The notes under the pieces were generated by a model. It saw only the letters and a list, made by a program, of their open reading frames with translations, did no database searches and was not told where the DNA came from. Of a stretch of 18,832 nucleotides of DNA, positions 1 through 6,282 are shown in pieces; the first letter of the stretch is position 1; each line of letters starts with the position of its first letter. This DNA is from Brevundimonas sp. UBA2388 (GTDB taxonomy: Bacteria > Pseudomonadota > Alphaproteobacteria > Caulobacterales > Caulobacteraceae). The stretch is taken from contig DDSO01000013.1 in assembly GCA_002343425.1 (NCBI GenBank), positions 1 to 18,832 of the forward strand, read 5' to 3'. Position numbers and translations under genes: made by a program.

Positions 1-1207
1 GGTCGATCATGTTCTTGGCGTTGCGCAGGCTGGCCAGATCGGGCGTCGCCACAATGACCACCTCGTCGGCGGCGATCAGGGTGCGGCGCATCCAGCCGGA
101 CCAAAGGTGCGGCAGGTCGAGCACCACAAAGGGCGCGGTCGAGCGGATCTGGGTCGTCACCTCCTCGAACGCTTCCGGAGAGATGTCCCAGTCGACGTCG
201 AGGGTCGCCGGCGCGGCGAACAGGCTGAGCTTGTCGGTGCAACGGACCATCATCCGGTCCAGCAGAACGGGGTCGAGCCGGTCGGGCTGGCTCAGCGCGT
301 CTGCGACGCCGCTCAGCGGATCCTGATTGAAATCCAGGCCGGCGGTGCCGAACGGCAGGTCGTAGTCGACGATGACGGTATTGGCGCCGATTCGCTCGCT
401 CATCGCCCAGGCGGTGTTGTGGGCGACCGAGCTGGAGCCGGTGCCGCCGCGCGCGCCGACGAAGGCGATCGACCGGCCAACGAAGGGCTGGGCCGGGTCG
501 GCGAACAGGCCGCCGATGGCCGAGATCAGCTGCAGCGGCTGCAGCGGCGCGACCAGATACTCGCTGACCCCGCGCCGCATCAGCTCGCGGAACAGCAGGA
601 TATCGTTGGTGGCGCCGACGACCACGACCTTGGTGCCTGCGTCACAGACCTCGGCCAGCTGATCGACTTCCCACAGCAGCGTCTGCGGGTCCTTCATGCA
701 TTCGACCACGATCAACGGCGGGGTCGGCTCGTGACGATAGGCCTCGACCGCAGCGGCGACGCCGCCGACGCGAATCTGGGTCGTCGCCCGCGACAGCCGA
801 CGGTCCTGACCGGCGCGCTCGGCAGCGGCCAGGGTGTCCTGCCGCTCGGCGAAGACATGGATTGCAATGCGCGGAACCGACACCTCGGCGGTGTGGCCAC
901 CGCCCACGGTCATGGGCGAAAAGGCCGCCGTGGCGCCGGCGACCAGTTCACCGACGGGATTGAAGCCGGCGCCCTGGAGGGACGTTTCGTCGGACAGGTG
1001 TTCGAGCACGGGCTGGACGGCCGGCGCCGGCGCGGTGGGCGCGGTGAACTGCAGGGCCGGCCGTTGGTCGACGATGACCTCCTCACAGGTCTCCGGATCG
1101 ACATGGGTTTCGGCCGGCATGGCGGCGCCGGGCGCGGTGTAGCCCGCGTCGAGATCGAACTCGTCGTCAAACTCGTCAAATGGCCGGGGCGCGAAGGCGT
1201 TGCTCAT
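1..1207 (-). CDS. cpaE: Flp/Tad pilus assembly protein CpaE, C-terminus beyond the window
   Basis: CpaE/TadZ-type protein that localises the Flp pilus machine, on the cytoplasmic face. About 402 residues are visible and the frame is open to the left edge, so the C-terminus is missing. Residues 1-110 are a Pro/Ala-rich, acidic, low-complexity N-terminus. Residues 112-235 resemble a divergent receiver domain. A MinD/ParA-like ATPase domain starts near residue 247, with the P-loop region GARGGTGSSS at 251-260, where the usual signature lysines are Arg and Ser. A switch-like VIVDYDLPFG follows. The ATG (1205-1207) lies 6 nt after the cpaD stop, with only a weak GGAA upstream, so translation is probably coupled to cpaD. 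It is the last visible gene of the cpaBCDE series. The long plus-strand frame opposite it is a high-GC shadow. The family is recognised from domain order and context. Confidence 0.93.
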   Translation of the reverse strand, partial: MSNAFAPRPFDEFDDEFDLDAGYTAPGAAMPAETHVDPETCEEVIVDQRPALQFTAPTAPAPAVQPVLEHLSDETSLQGAGFNPVGELVAGATAAFSPMTVGGGHTAEVSVPRIAIHVFAERQDTLAAAERAGQDRRLSRATTQIRVGGVAAAVEAYRHEPTPPLIVVECMKDPQTLLWEVDQLAEVCDAGTKVVVVGATNDILLFRELMRRGVSEYLVAPLQPLQLISAIGGLFADPAQPFVGRSIAFVGARGGTGSSSVAHNTAWAMSERIGANTVIVDYDLPFGTAGLDFNQDPLSGVADALSQPDRLDPVLLDRMMVRCTDKLSLFAAPATLDVDWDISPEAFEEVTTQIRSTAPFVVLDLPHLWSGWMRRTLIAADEVVIVATPDLASLRNAKNMID

Positions 1208-1213
1208 GTCACG

Positions 1214-1900
1214 CTATTCCACAGCCCCGGAGATGCGGCCGTTCACCAGGGGTTCCTGCGGCGTCGAACTGATCTGACCGCGGCGATAGTTGTCGAACAC
1301 GACCGCCGCGCGGCCGGAATCGGAGGGCGTCATCGGGCGCGCGCCGAGAATGTCGCGGGGGTCGGCGATCTGCGCCGCCATATTGGCGGTCACGGCGCAA
1401 CCGAAGCCGCCCGAGCTCTGGTTGGAAAACCGGGTGCCCATGTTGCGGGCCTCGGCCGCGCAGTCGGGAATGGACGCCCGGAGGGTCTCGAACCCGGCCA
1501 GAACCGGCGCCCGCGGATCTGGCGCGGCGTAGGCGGCCATCTGGATGCGGTCTTCAGGAATCCCGGCGGCCTGGAGGAAGGAGCGGACGGCATAGGCCTG
1601 CTGGACCGCGACCGGATCGTCGCCCGAGGGCGACTCGATCCGGACATGGCCCGCCGCCGACGCGCCGTAGCGCGCCGCCAGACCGCGGAGGGCGACTTGC
1701 TGGTTCGAGGACAGGCCCTGATCGTGGACGGCCAGGGCGATACGATCCAGGCCCGGCTCGACCTGGAGGGAATAGCGCGAAAGGGGCGTCATCGGCGCGG
1801 AGGCGTCGCCGCCCATGGTGGAGGCGCAGCCCGACAGGGCGAAGGCCGCGGCGAGGACGGCGGCGGTGGAGACGAGGGCGCGTTTCACGGAGTTCCTCAT
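1214..1900 (-). CDS. cpaD: CpaD family pilus assembly lipoprotein
   Basis: Outer-membrane-associated lipoprotein of the Flp/Tad pilus, thought to act as pilotin or partner of the CpaC secretin. The 228-residue product has a short basic N-terminus, a hydrophobic segment and the lipobox LSGC with Cys25, a lipoprotein signal peptide. The body contains an OmpA/BON-like stretch around residues 60-125 and, near residues 165-190, the family's conserved block GCAVTANMAAQIADPRDI. The start ATG overlaps the end of cpaC by 4 nt (1897-1900), and cpaE begins 6 nt after the stop, so cpaC-cpaD-cpaE are very probably co-translated. Length and motifs are normal for CpaD, and no disruption is seen. Confidence 0.93.
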   Translation of the reverse strand: MRNSVKRALVSTAAVLAAAFALSGCASTMGGDASAPMTPLSRYSLQVEPGLDRIALAVHDQGLSSNQQVALRGLAARYGASAAGHVRIESPSGDDPVAVQQAYAVRSFLQAAGIPEDRIQMAAYAAPDPRAPVLAGFETLRASIPDCAAEARNMGTRFSNQSSGGFGCAVTANMAAQIADPRDILGARPMTPSDSGRAAVVFDNYRRGQISSTPQEPLVNGRISGAVE

Positions 1901-3321
1901 TCGATCACATAGCCCACGGGGCCGCTCCAGCCGCTGTCGGGAGCGGCGGGATCGCCCGGCCGGCGGAACTGCTGGTTCAGCTGGCCGAACAACAGGGTCT
2001 GGGCGTCGCTGGCGATGACCAGGCCGTCGGCCGGCGTCTGCAGCCGTCCGGGCGAGGTCGGCGAGACGATGTAGGCCTCCAGGATGATGACCAGTTCGGT
2101 CTCGCCCGACAGATAGTCGCGCGAACGGAACAGGGCCCCCAGGACCGGCAGGTTGCCGATGCCGGGAAGCTGGTCGATGTTCTGGCGGGTGTCCTCGCGG
2201 AGCAGGCCGGCGATCATCATGGATCCGCCCGAAGGCAGTTCGACGGTGGTCGAGGCGCGCCGCACGTTCAGGGCGGGGATGACCAGGGCGTCGTCGGCGG
2301 TGCCGCCGAGGGTGTAGGCGCCGGCCGTGGTCAGTTCGGAAACCTCGGTCGACAGTTGCAACGAGATACGGCCCTCGGACAGGACGATCGGACGGAAGCC
2401 CAGACGCACGCCATAGGGTTTGAACTCGATGCCGATGGTGACCTGGCCCGTGGTGGCGTCGACGCTGCGCCCGTTCGGGACGGGGAATTCGCCGCCAGCG
2501 AGGAACTCGGCGTTCTCGCCGTTGACCGCGGTCACGTTCGGTTCGGCCAGGATACGGACCAGGCCGGCGCGCTCGAAAGCGCGGATGTTGGTGCTGAGCC
2601 GGCTGCCGTCGCCGGCCTGGTCGAGATAATTGAGCACGCCCCCGCCCAGCTGGCTGCCCGACACGCCAAAGGTGGCGCCCTGGGCGAAGGTCAGGCCGTC
2701 GCCGACGCTGCTGAGGACGCCGTTGACGTCCAGACCCAGCTGTTTGATCGCGGTGCGCTGGACCTCGATGACGCGGGCCCTGACCATGACCTGATCGGAA
2801 CCGGCGATGGTCATCATGTTGATGACCTTTTCGGGGGCCGAGACGAAGGCGCGCGCCACCTGGGCCGCGCGGTCGGCTTCGCCAGGGCTGCTGACAGGAC
2901 CTGTCAGGATGATGCTGTCGTTGACGGCCTCGGCGCGGACCTGCGACCCCGGCATGACCCGGCCCAGGGTGTCCTGGAGCGCCGAGACGCCGGCGTCGAC
3001 GCGGATGCGCAGCGACAGGATGGTGCGGCCGGCCGTGTCCAGAACCACGGCATCGGTTTCACCGGGCTGCAGGCCGATGATGGTGATGCGGCGCGGCGAG
3101 TGCAGCATGGCCTCCGCGACCATCGGGTTCGGCACGATGACGTCGCGGGCGTCGGACGGCAGATCGATGGCCATCGAGGAGCCGCGCGGCAGATTGATCA
3201 GCTGGGCGCCGGCGCCCATCGGGACGGCGGCGCGGGACTGGGCCTGGGCCTCTGTCGGCCCGGCGGGCGCGACGGCGGCGACCGTCAGGCCGACGAGAGC
3301 GATCGCGATCAGATGCTTCAT
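1897..3321 (-). CDS. cpaC: CpaC, Flp pilus outer-membrane secretin (RcpA/CpaC family)
   Basis: Forms the outer-membrane channel through which the Flp pilus passes. The 474-residue protein has a Sec signal peptide (about residues 1-28, ending AQAQS). A pilus-assembly N-terminal domain spans roughly 35-110 (VIVPNPMVAEAML, then the GLQPGETDAVVLD block). A BON-like segment follows at about 115-165. The secretin domain occupies roughly 230-425, including PSGGSMMIAGLL and the LPGIGNLPVLGALF signature, ending at LVIILEAYIVSP. It overlaps cpaB by 4 nt at its start (3318-3321) and cpaD by 4 nt at its end. A separate gene at 6283-6702 repeats only the N-terminal domain. Length and architecture match the family. 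Confidence 0.96.
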   Translation of the reverse strand: MKHLIAIALVGLTVAAVAPAGPTEAQAQSRAAVPMGAGAQLINLPRGSSMAIDLPSDARDVIVPNPMVAEAMLHSPRRITIIGLQPGETDAVVLDTAGRTILSLRIRVDAGVSALQDTLGRVMPGSQVRAEAVNDSIILTGPVSSPGEADRAAQVARAFVSAPEKVINMMTIAGSDQVMVRARVIEVQRTAIKQLGLDVNGVLSSVGDGLTFAQGATFGVSGSQLGGGVLNYLDQAGDGSRLSTNIRAFERAGLVRILAEPNVTAVNGENAEFLAGGEFPVPNGRSVDATTGQVTIGIEFKPYGVRLGFRPIVLSEGRISLQLSTEVSELTTAGAYTLGGTADDALVIPALNVRRASTTVELPSGGSMMIAGLLREDTRQNIDQLPGIGNLPVLGALFRSRDYLSGETELVIILEAYIVSPTSPGRLQTPADGLVIASDAQTLLFGQLNQQFRRPGDPAAPDSGWSGPVGYVIE

Positions 3322-4238
3322 TGGACCACCACCACTTCGGGCGCGCCGCCGCGATAGACGCGGATGGCGGAGGATTGGCGGGCGACCGGCGCGACCCGCC
3401 CGGAAGGGCCGCCGGTGTCGGCGTAGGAGCGCAACACCAGGCTCAGCTCGCCCTCGGACTTGGCCAGGGCCAGGGCTTCAGCGTCGCGAGGGCCGACCTC
3501 TAGAGTGGCGGTGGCGCCGACGACAGCCTGTTCGTCGTCGCCAGCCCGGGTCGACTGGTCGATGGCCAGAACCTTGATGTTCTGCATCACGGTCGAGGAG
3601 GCGAATTTGGACCGGTCGCCTTCCTGGGCGCCCATGTTGCTGAGGGTGGTCTCACGGGTGAGCAGGACATCGACCCGGTCGCCGGGCAGGATGAAACCGC
3701 CCGCGGCGGTCTCGACCGTGACGCGGATGGCCATGGCCCGCATGCCGGGCTCCAGATAGGCAGCCATATAGCCGCTGTCCCCGGCGCGGACGATCTTGCG
3801 GCCGACGATCGGCTCTCCGGCCAGGATCGGTTCACGCACCACCGAGCCGACATAGTCCGCCTTGGCGCCGCCAGTGGTCAGATTCGTGGCGGCGCGGGTG
3901 ACCGAGGCCACCGCCCCTTCGGGGCGCGCGGCGGCCGGGACGGCGCCCTCAGCCGCCTCGGCGGAGGGTAGAGGCGTCGTGCCGTCGGTGATGAAGGCCG
4001 GATTGACCTCGTCAACGGGCCAGTCTTTCCAGGCGAGATCCGCTTCAGTCAGCCGCTGTCCGGGCTGAAGATCCTTGGCCGCAACCAGCACCTTGGCCAT
4101 GGGCCGCTCCGGGACGGCGGCGGCGGCGGCGACGGCGGTCGGCGAATTCGAGGGCGATCCCATGGCGCGCACGACCAGGGCCAGGCCGATGGCGGCCACG
4201 GCGGCGACGCAGATCACGATGATACGGGCGGGCTTCAT
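3318..4238 (-). CDS. cpaB: CpaB, Flp pilus assembly protein with SAF domain
   Basis: Periplasmic, membrane-anchored Flp pilus component (RcpC/CpaB family), thought to link the secretin with the inner-membrane machine. The 306-residue product has an N-terminal hydrophobic segment (about residues 5-26) and an Ala-rich linker. A SAF domain begins at KVLVAAKDLQPGQRLTEADL, near residues 49-68. The second SAF-like part is EPILAGEPIVGRKIV. A RcpC-type domain follows, with the characteristic GGFILPGDRVDVLLTRE near 180-196. The ATG at 4236-4238 has a GGAG Shine-Dalgarno about 8 nt upstream. There are 113 nt between cpaA and this gene, so it may have its own promoter or be read through from cpaA. It overlaps cpaC by ATGA. 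Confidence 0.95.
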   Translation of the reverse strand: MKPARIIVICVAAVAAIGLALVVRAMGSPSNSPTAVAAAAAVPERPMAKVLVAAKDLQPGQRLTEADLAWKDWPVDEVNPAFITDGTTPLPSAEAAEGAVPAAARPEGAVASVTRAATNLTTGGAKADYVGSVVREPILAGEPIVGRKIVRAGDSGYMAAYLEPGMRAMAIRVTVETAAGGFILPGDRVDVLLTRETTLSNMGAQEGDRSKFASSTVMQNIKVLAIDQSTRAGDDEQAVVGATATLEVGPRDAEALALAKSEGELSLVLRSYADTGGPSGRVAPVARQSSAIRVYRGGAPEVVVVQ

Positions 4239-4350
4239 CGACGGTCTCCGGCAGGCCGGGCCGGACCCCTGAATCGGTCCTTCGGCCCCCTACCGTTAAC
4301 GACCATGCCGGGTGCGGGTTAACGCGGACCTAAGTGGTGGCCGAACCTGA
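4239..4350 (-). promoter_or_regulatory. cpaA-cpaB intergenic region with two GTTAAC sites
   Basis: This 112-nt gap upstream of cpaB holds two copies of the 6-bp palindrome GTTAAC at 4295-4300 and 4318-4323, starting 23 bp apart (about two helical turns). TTAA is the half-site core of the CtrA cell-cycle regulator in Caulobacterales, but the canonical spacing is TTAA-N7-TTAA and these sites are 19 bp apart. No convincing -35/-10 pair was found. A promoter or binding site for cpaBCDE here is only a suggestion. Confidence 0.25.
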
Positions 4351-4863
4351 CTATCCCGCGATGAAGGCGGCGAGCAGCGGCGAGGCCGGATAGGCCATCA
4401 AGGCTCCGGCGGCGATGGCCACGCCGTAGGGAATGTCGCCGCGGGGCTCCATCAGCTGCACCACCCATCCGGGCGCGCCCAGCAGATAGGGGCGCGAATG
4501 AAACCGCGCGAACAACAGGACCAGACAGAACAGCCCACCCATCACGCCGGTCCACAGCAGGAACATGCCCGAGCCGGTGGCGCCCAGCCAAAGGCAGGTC
4601 GCGGCCATCAGCTTGGCGTCGCCCCCGCCGATCCAGCGCAGGGCGAACATGCCGGCTCCGACGACCAGGGCGAGAGCCGCGACGCCAAGATTGACGGCTA
4701 CCGTCATCGGATCGAGGCCGACCGCGAGGGCGGCGGGGAAAAAGGCGAGGATCAGAAGGCCGGAGATCCAGTTCGGGATCTTCATCGACGTCAGGTCCTT
4801 GAGGCCCGCGACGATGGCGAGCGCCGGCATGACGCCAAGAAGGATCAGGGTGATGGTGTCCAT
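4351..4863 (-). CDS. cpaA: CpaA, A24 family prepilin peptidase (TadV-type)
   Basis: Inner-membrane aspartic protease that cleaves the leader of the Flp prepilins encoded just upstream. From the chosen ATG (4861-4863) it is 170 residues with about six hydrophobic segments. Both catalytic aspartates are in place: Asp23 in LKDLTSMKIPN and Asp82 in the GGGDAKL (GxGD) motif. It lacks the N-methyltransferase domain of the larger PilD enzymes, as is usual for TadV/CpaA. The frame is open upstream to 4920, but the start at 4863 gives the normal family N-terminus and follows AAGGGGGA. It lies downstream of the pilA1 terminator and may be transcribed by partial read-through or from its own promoter. 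Confidence 0.94.
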   Translation of the reverse strand: MDTITLILLGVMPALAIVAGLKDLTSMKIPNWISGLLILAFFPAALAVGLDPMTVAVNLGVAALALVVGAGMFALRWIGGGDAKLMAATCLWLGATGSGMFLLWTGVMGGLFCLVLLFARFHSRPYLLGAPGWVVQLMEPRGDIPYGVAIAAGALMAYPASPLLAAFIAG

Positions 4864-4926
4864 TCCCCCTTGTGACCTGCCGACGGTTAAAACCCGGTTG
4901 CCATAAAGCCTCTGGCGCAAACGAAA

Positions 4927-4954
4927 GAGGCCGGAGCGTTTCCGCTCCGGCCTC
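4927..4954 (-). terminator. Rho-independent terminator of pilA copy 1
   Basis: A perfect 12-bp stem (GAGGCCGGAGCG paired with CGCTCCGGCCTC) closes a 4-nt loop. On the minus strand it lies 28 nt after the pilA1 stop and is followed by the T-rich TTTCGTTTG. The hairpin recurs after all three pilA genes. Confidence 0.85.
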
Positions 4955-4982
4955 CTGTCGGTTTCAGGACTGTCGTCGGCGC

Positions 4983-5162
4983 TTAGGCGCCGGCGGTGCC
5001 GCCCATGCCGGTCACGACATCATTGAACTTGGTCTTGATGGTCGTGCCCAGGGCCGTCACGGCCGAGATGATGACGACGGCGATAAGCGCGGCGATCAGG
5101 CCATATTCAATGGCCGTGGCGCCCGACTCGTCGGACATGAATTTCGAAACAAACTTGGTCAT
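4983..5162 (-). CDS. pilA: Flp family type IVb pilin, copy 1
   Basis: Major Flp pilin subunit precursor of 59 residues. The leader ends at Gly14 in DESGATAIEYGL, which fits CpaA-type cleavage between Gly14 and Ala15. Mature Glu5 and Tyr6 (the Flp motif) are present, followed by a hydrophobic helix (about residues 20-38) and a short Gly-rich tail. It differs from copies 2 and 3 only by Asp at residue 48 in place of Ala. The start ATG (5160-5162) has a GGGAGG ribosome-binding site about 8 nt upstream. An in-frame upstream ATG at 5213 would add a proline-rich extension that the other copies lack, so it was not used. Its own terminator follows at 4927-4954, then cpaA. Confidence 0.95.
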   Translation of the reverse strand: MTKFVSKFMSDESGATAIEYGLIAALIAVVIISAVTALGTTIKTKFNDVVTGMGGTAGA

Positions 5163-5197
5163 TGGATTTTCCTCCCGAGGGGTTGCTGGTGACTGGC

Positions 5198-5226
5198 GGG
5201 GGGAGCCGGTCAACCGCCTGACCCCC
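5198..5226 (-). promoter_or_regulatory. pilA copy 1 leader dyad
   Basis: On the minus strand this 5' region reads GGGGGTCAGGCGG, then TTGACC, GGCT and CCCCCC. It can fold with GGTCA pairing to TGACC, or with the outer G and C runs paired. It begins 36 nt upstream of the start codon. Related elements sit upstream of pilA copies 2 and 3. Any function as RNA structure or protein site is inferred. Confidence 0.4.
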
Positions 5227-5326
5227 TGAACATCCTCACCATGCGGCGCCCACAGTTAAGCTGAAGCGCACGATCATCCTTACCGAAAGCTTGCCCACAA
5301 AGGCCCGGCCTAGGGCGCAAACAGCA

Positions 5327-5358
5327 GAGGGGCCGGAGCGTTTCCGCTCCGGCCCCTC
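5327..5358 (-). terminator. Rho-independent terminator of pilA copy 2
   Basis: A 14-bp stem (GAGGGGCCGGAGCG paired with CGCTCCGGCCCCTC) with loop TTTC lies 26 nt past the pilA2 stop on the minus strand. TGCTGTTTGCG follows it. It is two base pairs longer than the copy 1 hairpin and separates copy 2 from copy 1 transcription. Confidence 0.83.
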
Positions 5359-5384
5359 GCCGGTTTCAGGACTGTCGTCGGCGC

Positions 5385-5564
5385 TTAGGCGCCGGCGGTG
5401 CCGCCCATGCCGGTGACGACGGCGTTGAACTTGGTCTTGATGGTCGTGCCCAGGGCCGTCACGGCCGAGATGATGACGACGGCGATAAGCGCGGCGATCA
5501 GGCCGTACTCGATGGCGGTGGCGCCCGACTCGTCGGACATGAACTTCGAAACAAACTTGGTCAT
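5385..5564 (-). CDS. pilA: Flp family type IVb pilin, copy 2
   Basis: Major Flp pilin precursor of 59 residues, with the same protein sequence as copy 3 and differing from copy 1 only at residue 48 (Ala here). The cleavage site is after Gly14 in ESGATAIEYG. The mature 45-residue product keeps Glu5 and the single hydrophobic helix. Start ATG (5562-5564) follows AAAGGAAAATCCA, a clear ribosome-binding site shared in part with copy 1. A terminator hairpin lies at 5327-5358 and a GGGGGTCA-containing leader at 5605-5633. Nucleotide differences from copy 3 are mostly synonymous (for example TCG/TCA-type changes around 5510-5520). Confidence 0.95.
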   Translation of the reverse strand: MTKFVSKFMSDESGATAIEYGLIAALIAVVIISAVTALGTTIKTKFNAVVTGMGGTAGA

Positions 5565-5604
5565 TGGATTTTCCTTTGGACGGGGTGAAGCGAGCTGTTG
5601 ATAC

Positions 5605-5633
5605 GGGGGGAGCCGGTAGCCCGCTTGACCCCC
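5605..5633 (-). promoter_or_regulatory. pilA copy 2 leader dyad
   Basis: The minus strand reads GGGGGTCAAGCGGG, CTACCGGCT, CCCCCC. The outer five to six G:C pairs can close a hairpin. It corresponds to the leader elements of copies 1 and 3 and starts 41 nt upstream of the pilA2 ATG. Upstream of it, to about 5700, is AT-richer DNA with one TTTAACC (5662-5668 region) that could be a CtrA half-site. Confidence 0.35.
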
Positions 5634-5778
5634 AAACGCAGGACTGTTTTCGCCGATAACGGTTAAAGCTGCGTGGGTGGGCGTGGTTACTTGGAGATTT
5701 ACTCTAAAAAGTTTTCATGTTGCGGACGGCGGCCCGTGCAGCAGCCCCGCGTCCTGTTTGCAGCGACAGCCAAAGGAA

Positions 5779-5808
5779 AGGGGCCGGAGCGTTTCCGCTC
5801 CGGCCCCT
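5779..5808 (-). terminator. Rho-independent terminator of pilA copy 3
   Basis: A 13-bp stem (AGGGGCCGGAGCG paired with CGCTCCGGCCCCT) with loop TTTC lies 27 nt past the pilA3 stop on the minus strand. TTCCTTTGG follows it. It is the third copy of the same hairpin. Confidence 0.83.
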
Positions 5809-5835
5809 CGCCGGTTTCAGGACTGTCGTCGGCGC

Positions 5836-6015
5836 TTAGGCGCCGGCGGTGCCGCCCATGCCGGTGACGACGGCGTTGAACTTGGTCTTGATGGTCGTAC
5901 CCAGGGCCGTCACGGCCGAGATGATGACGACGGCGATGAGCGCGGCGATCAGGCCGTACTCAATAGCCGTGGCGCCCGACTCGTCGGACATGAACTTCGA
6001 AACGAACTTGGTCAT
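5836..6015 (-). CDS. pilA: Flp family type IVb pilin, copy 3
   Basis: Major Flp pilin precursor of 59 residues, identical in protein sequence to copy 2. Prepilin cleavage is expected after Gly14, leaving a 45-residue mature pilin with Glu5 and Tyr6 and one hydrophobic helix. The start ATG (6013-6015) has AAGGA about 8 nt upstream. A longer in-frame start at 6105 would run through the leader dyad and was rejected. This copy is nearest the divergent plus-strand pilus genes, and its upstream region contains the best CtrA-like box of the three (6121-6135). Confidence 0.95.
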   Translation of the reverse strand: MTKFVSKFMSDESGATAIEYGLIAALIAVVIISAVTALGTTIKTKFNAVVTGMGGTAGA

Positions 6016-6061
6016 GACTGAAATCCTTCTGTGTTTAAGCGAGCGATCGTTGACACCAACA

Positions 6062-6089
6062 GGGTCATCGGCTTGTGCCCGCTTGACCC
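6062..6089 (-). promoter_or_regulatory. pilA copy 3 leader dyad
   Basis: The minus strand carries GGGTCA, a 16-nt spacer and TGACCC: a perfect 6-bp inverted repeat 47 nt upstream of the pilA3 start. It shares GGGGGTCAAGCGGG with copy 2 but pairs with different bases, which suggests the ability to fold is kept. Confidence 0.4.
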
Positions 6090-6120
6090 CCTCTTGCACG
6101 ATCATCCTGCACCTCCCGGA

Positions 6121-6135
6121 TTAAGGGCGAGTAAA
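6121..6135 (-). promoter_or_regulatory. Possible CtrA-type box upstream of pilA copy 3
   Basis: On the minus strand TTTA-N7-TTAA lies about 106 nt upstream of the pilA3 start. The CtrA consensus of Caulobacterales is TTAA-N7-TTAA, so there is one mismatched position with correct spacing. pilA is a known CtrA target in Caulobacter crescentus. Assignment here is an inference from one 15-bp match. Confidence 0.3.
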
Positions 6136-6282
6136 ACAGCGATAGGTCAGCGCGATTTCTTTATTGACGTGGCGTTTACTATGATTTCCGCCGCGATTGC
6201 ATGATTTCAGACTTTCTTGAGGTTTGCGGGGCAGTGTCGCGAGACGCTCACGCGCGCGCCCTGTTCACTGGAAGTCGACGCC

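Larger units (their letters stand above)
4914..6015 (-). repeat. Tandem triplication of a pilA-plus-terminator unit
   Basis: Three direct repeats, roughly 4914-5174, 5313-5576 and 5771-6015, each contain a complete 60-codon pilA frame, the same short 3' UTR (GTTTCAGGACTGTCGTCGG just after the stop on the minus strand) and a matching GC-rich terminator hairpin. Copies 1 and 2 also share the ribosome-binding stretch before the start (ATTGGATTTTCCT on the plus strand) and GGCGCAAAC beyond the hairpin. Copy 3 has a different ribosome-binding stretch. The encoded proteins differ only at residue 48 (Asp in copy 1, Ala in copies 2 and 3). This points to tandem duplication or ongoing gene conversion. 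Confidence 0.9.

Noticed and set aside
107..1912. A 601-codon plus-strand open frame, rich in Gly, Arg, Ala and Asp
   Set aside because: It lies antisense to cpaE and cpaD, whose products have clear family motifs. High GC content suppresses stops on the opposite strand, and the product is low-complexity with no domain.
2356..3357. A 333-codon plus-strand frame antisense to cpaC
   Set aside because: Composition is typical of a GC shadow, and the minus-strand secretin is unambiguous.
4864..4920. An upstream extension of cpaA to an ATG at 4920
   Set aside because: It adds residues not expected before the first membrane helix and runs close to the pilA1 terminator; the ATG at 4863 has a purine-rich leader and gives the family N-terminus.
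4927..5808. Repeated GC-rich hairpins considered as REP-type or mobile repeats
   Set aside because: They occur only directly after the three pilA genes in the same orientation, as expected for duplicated terminators.
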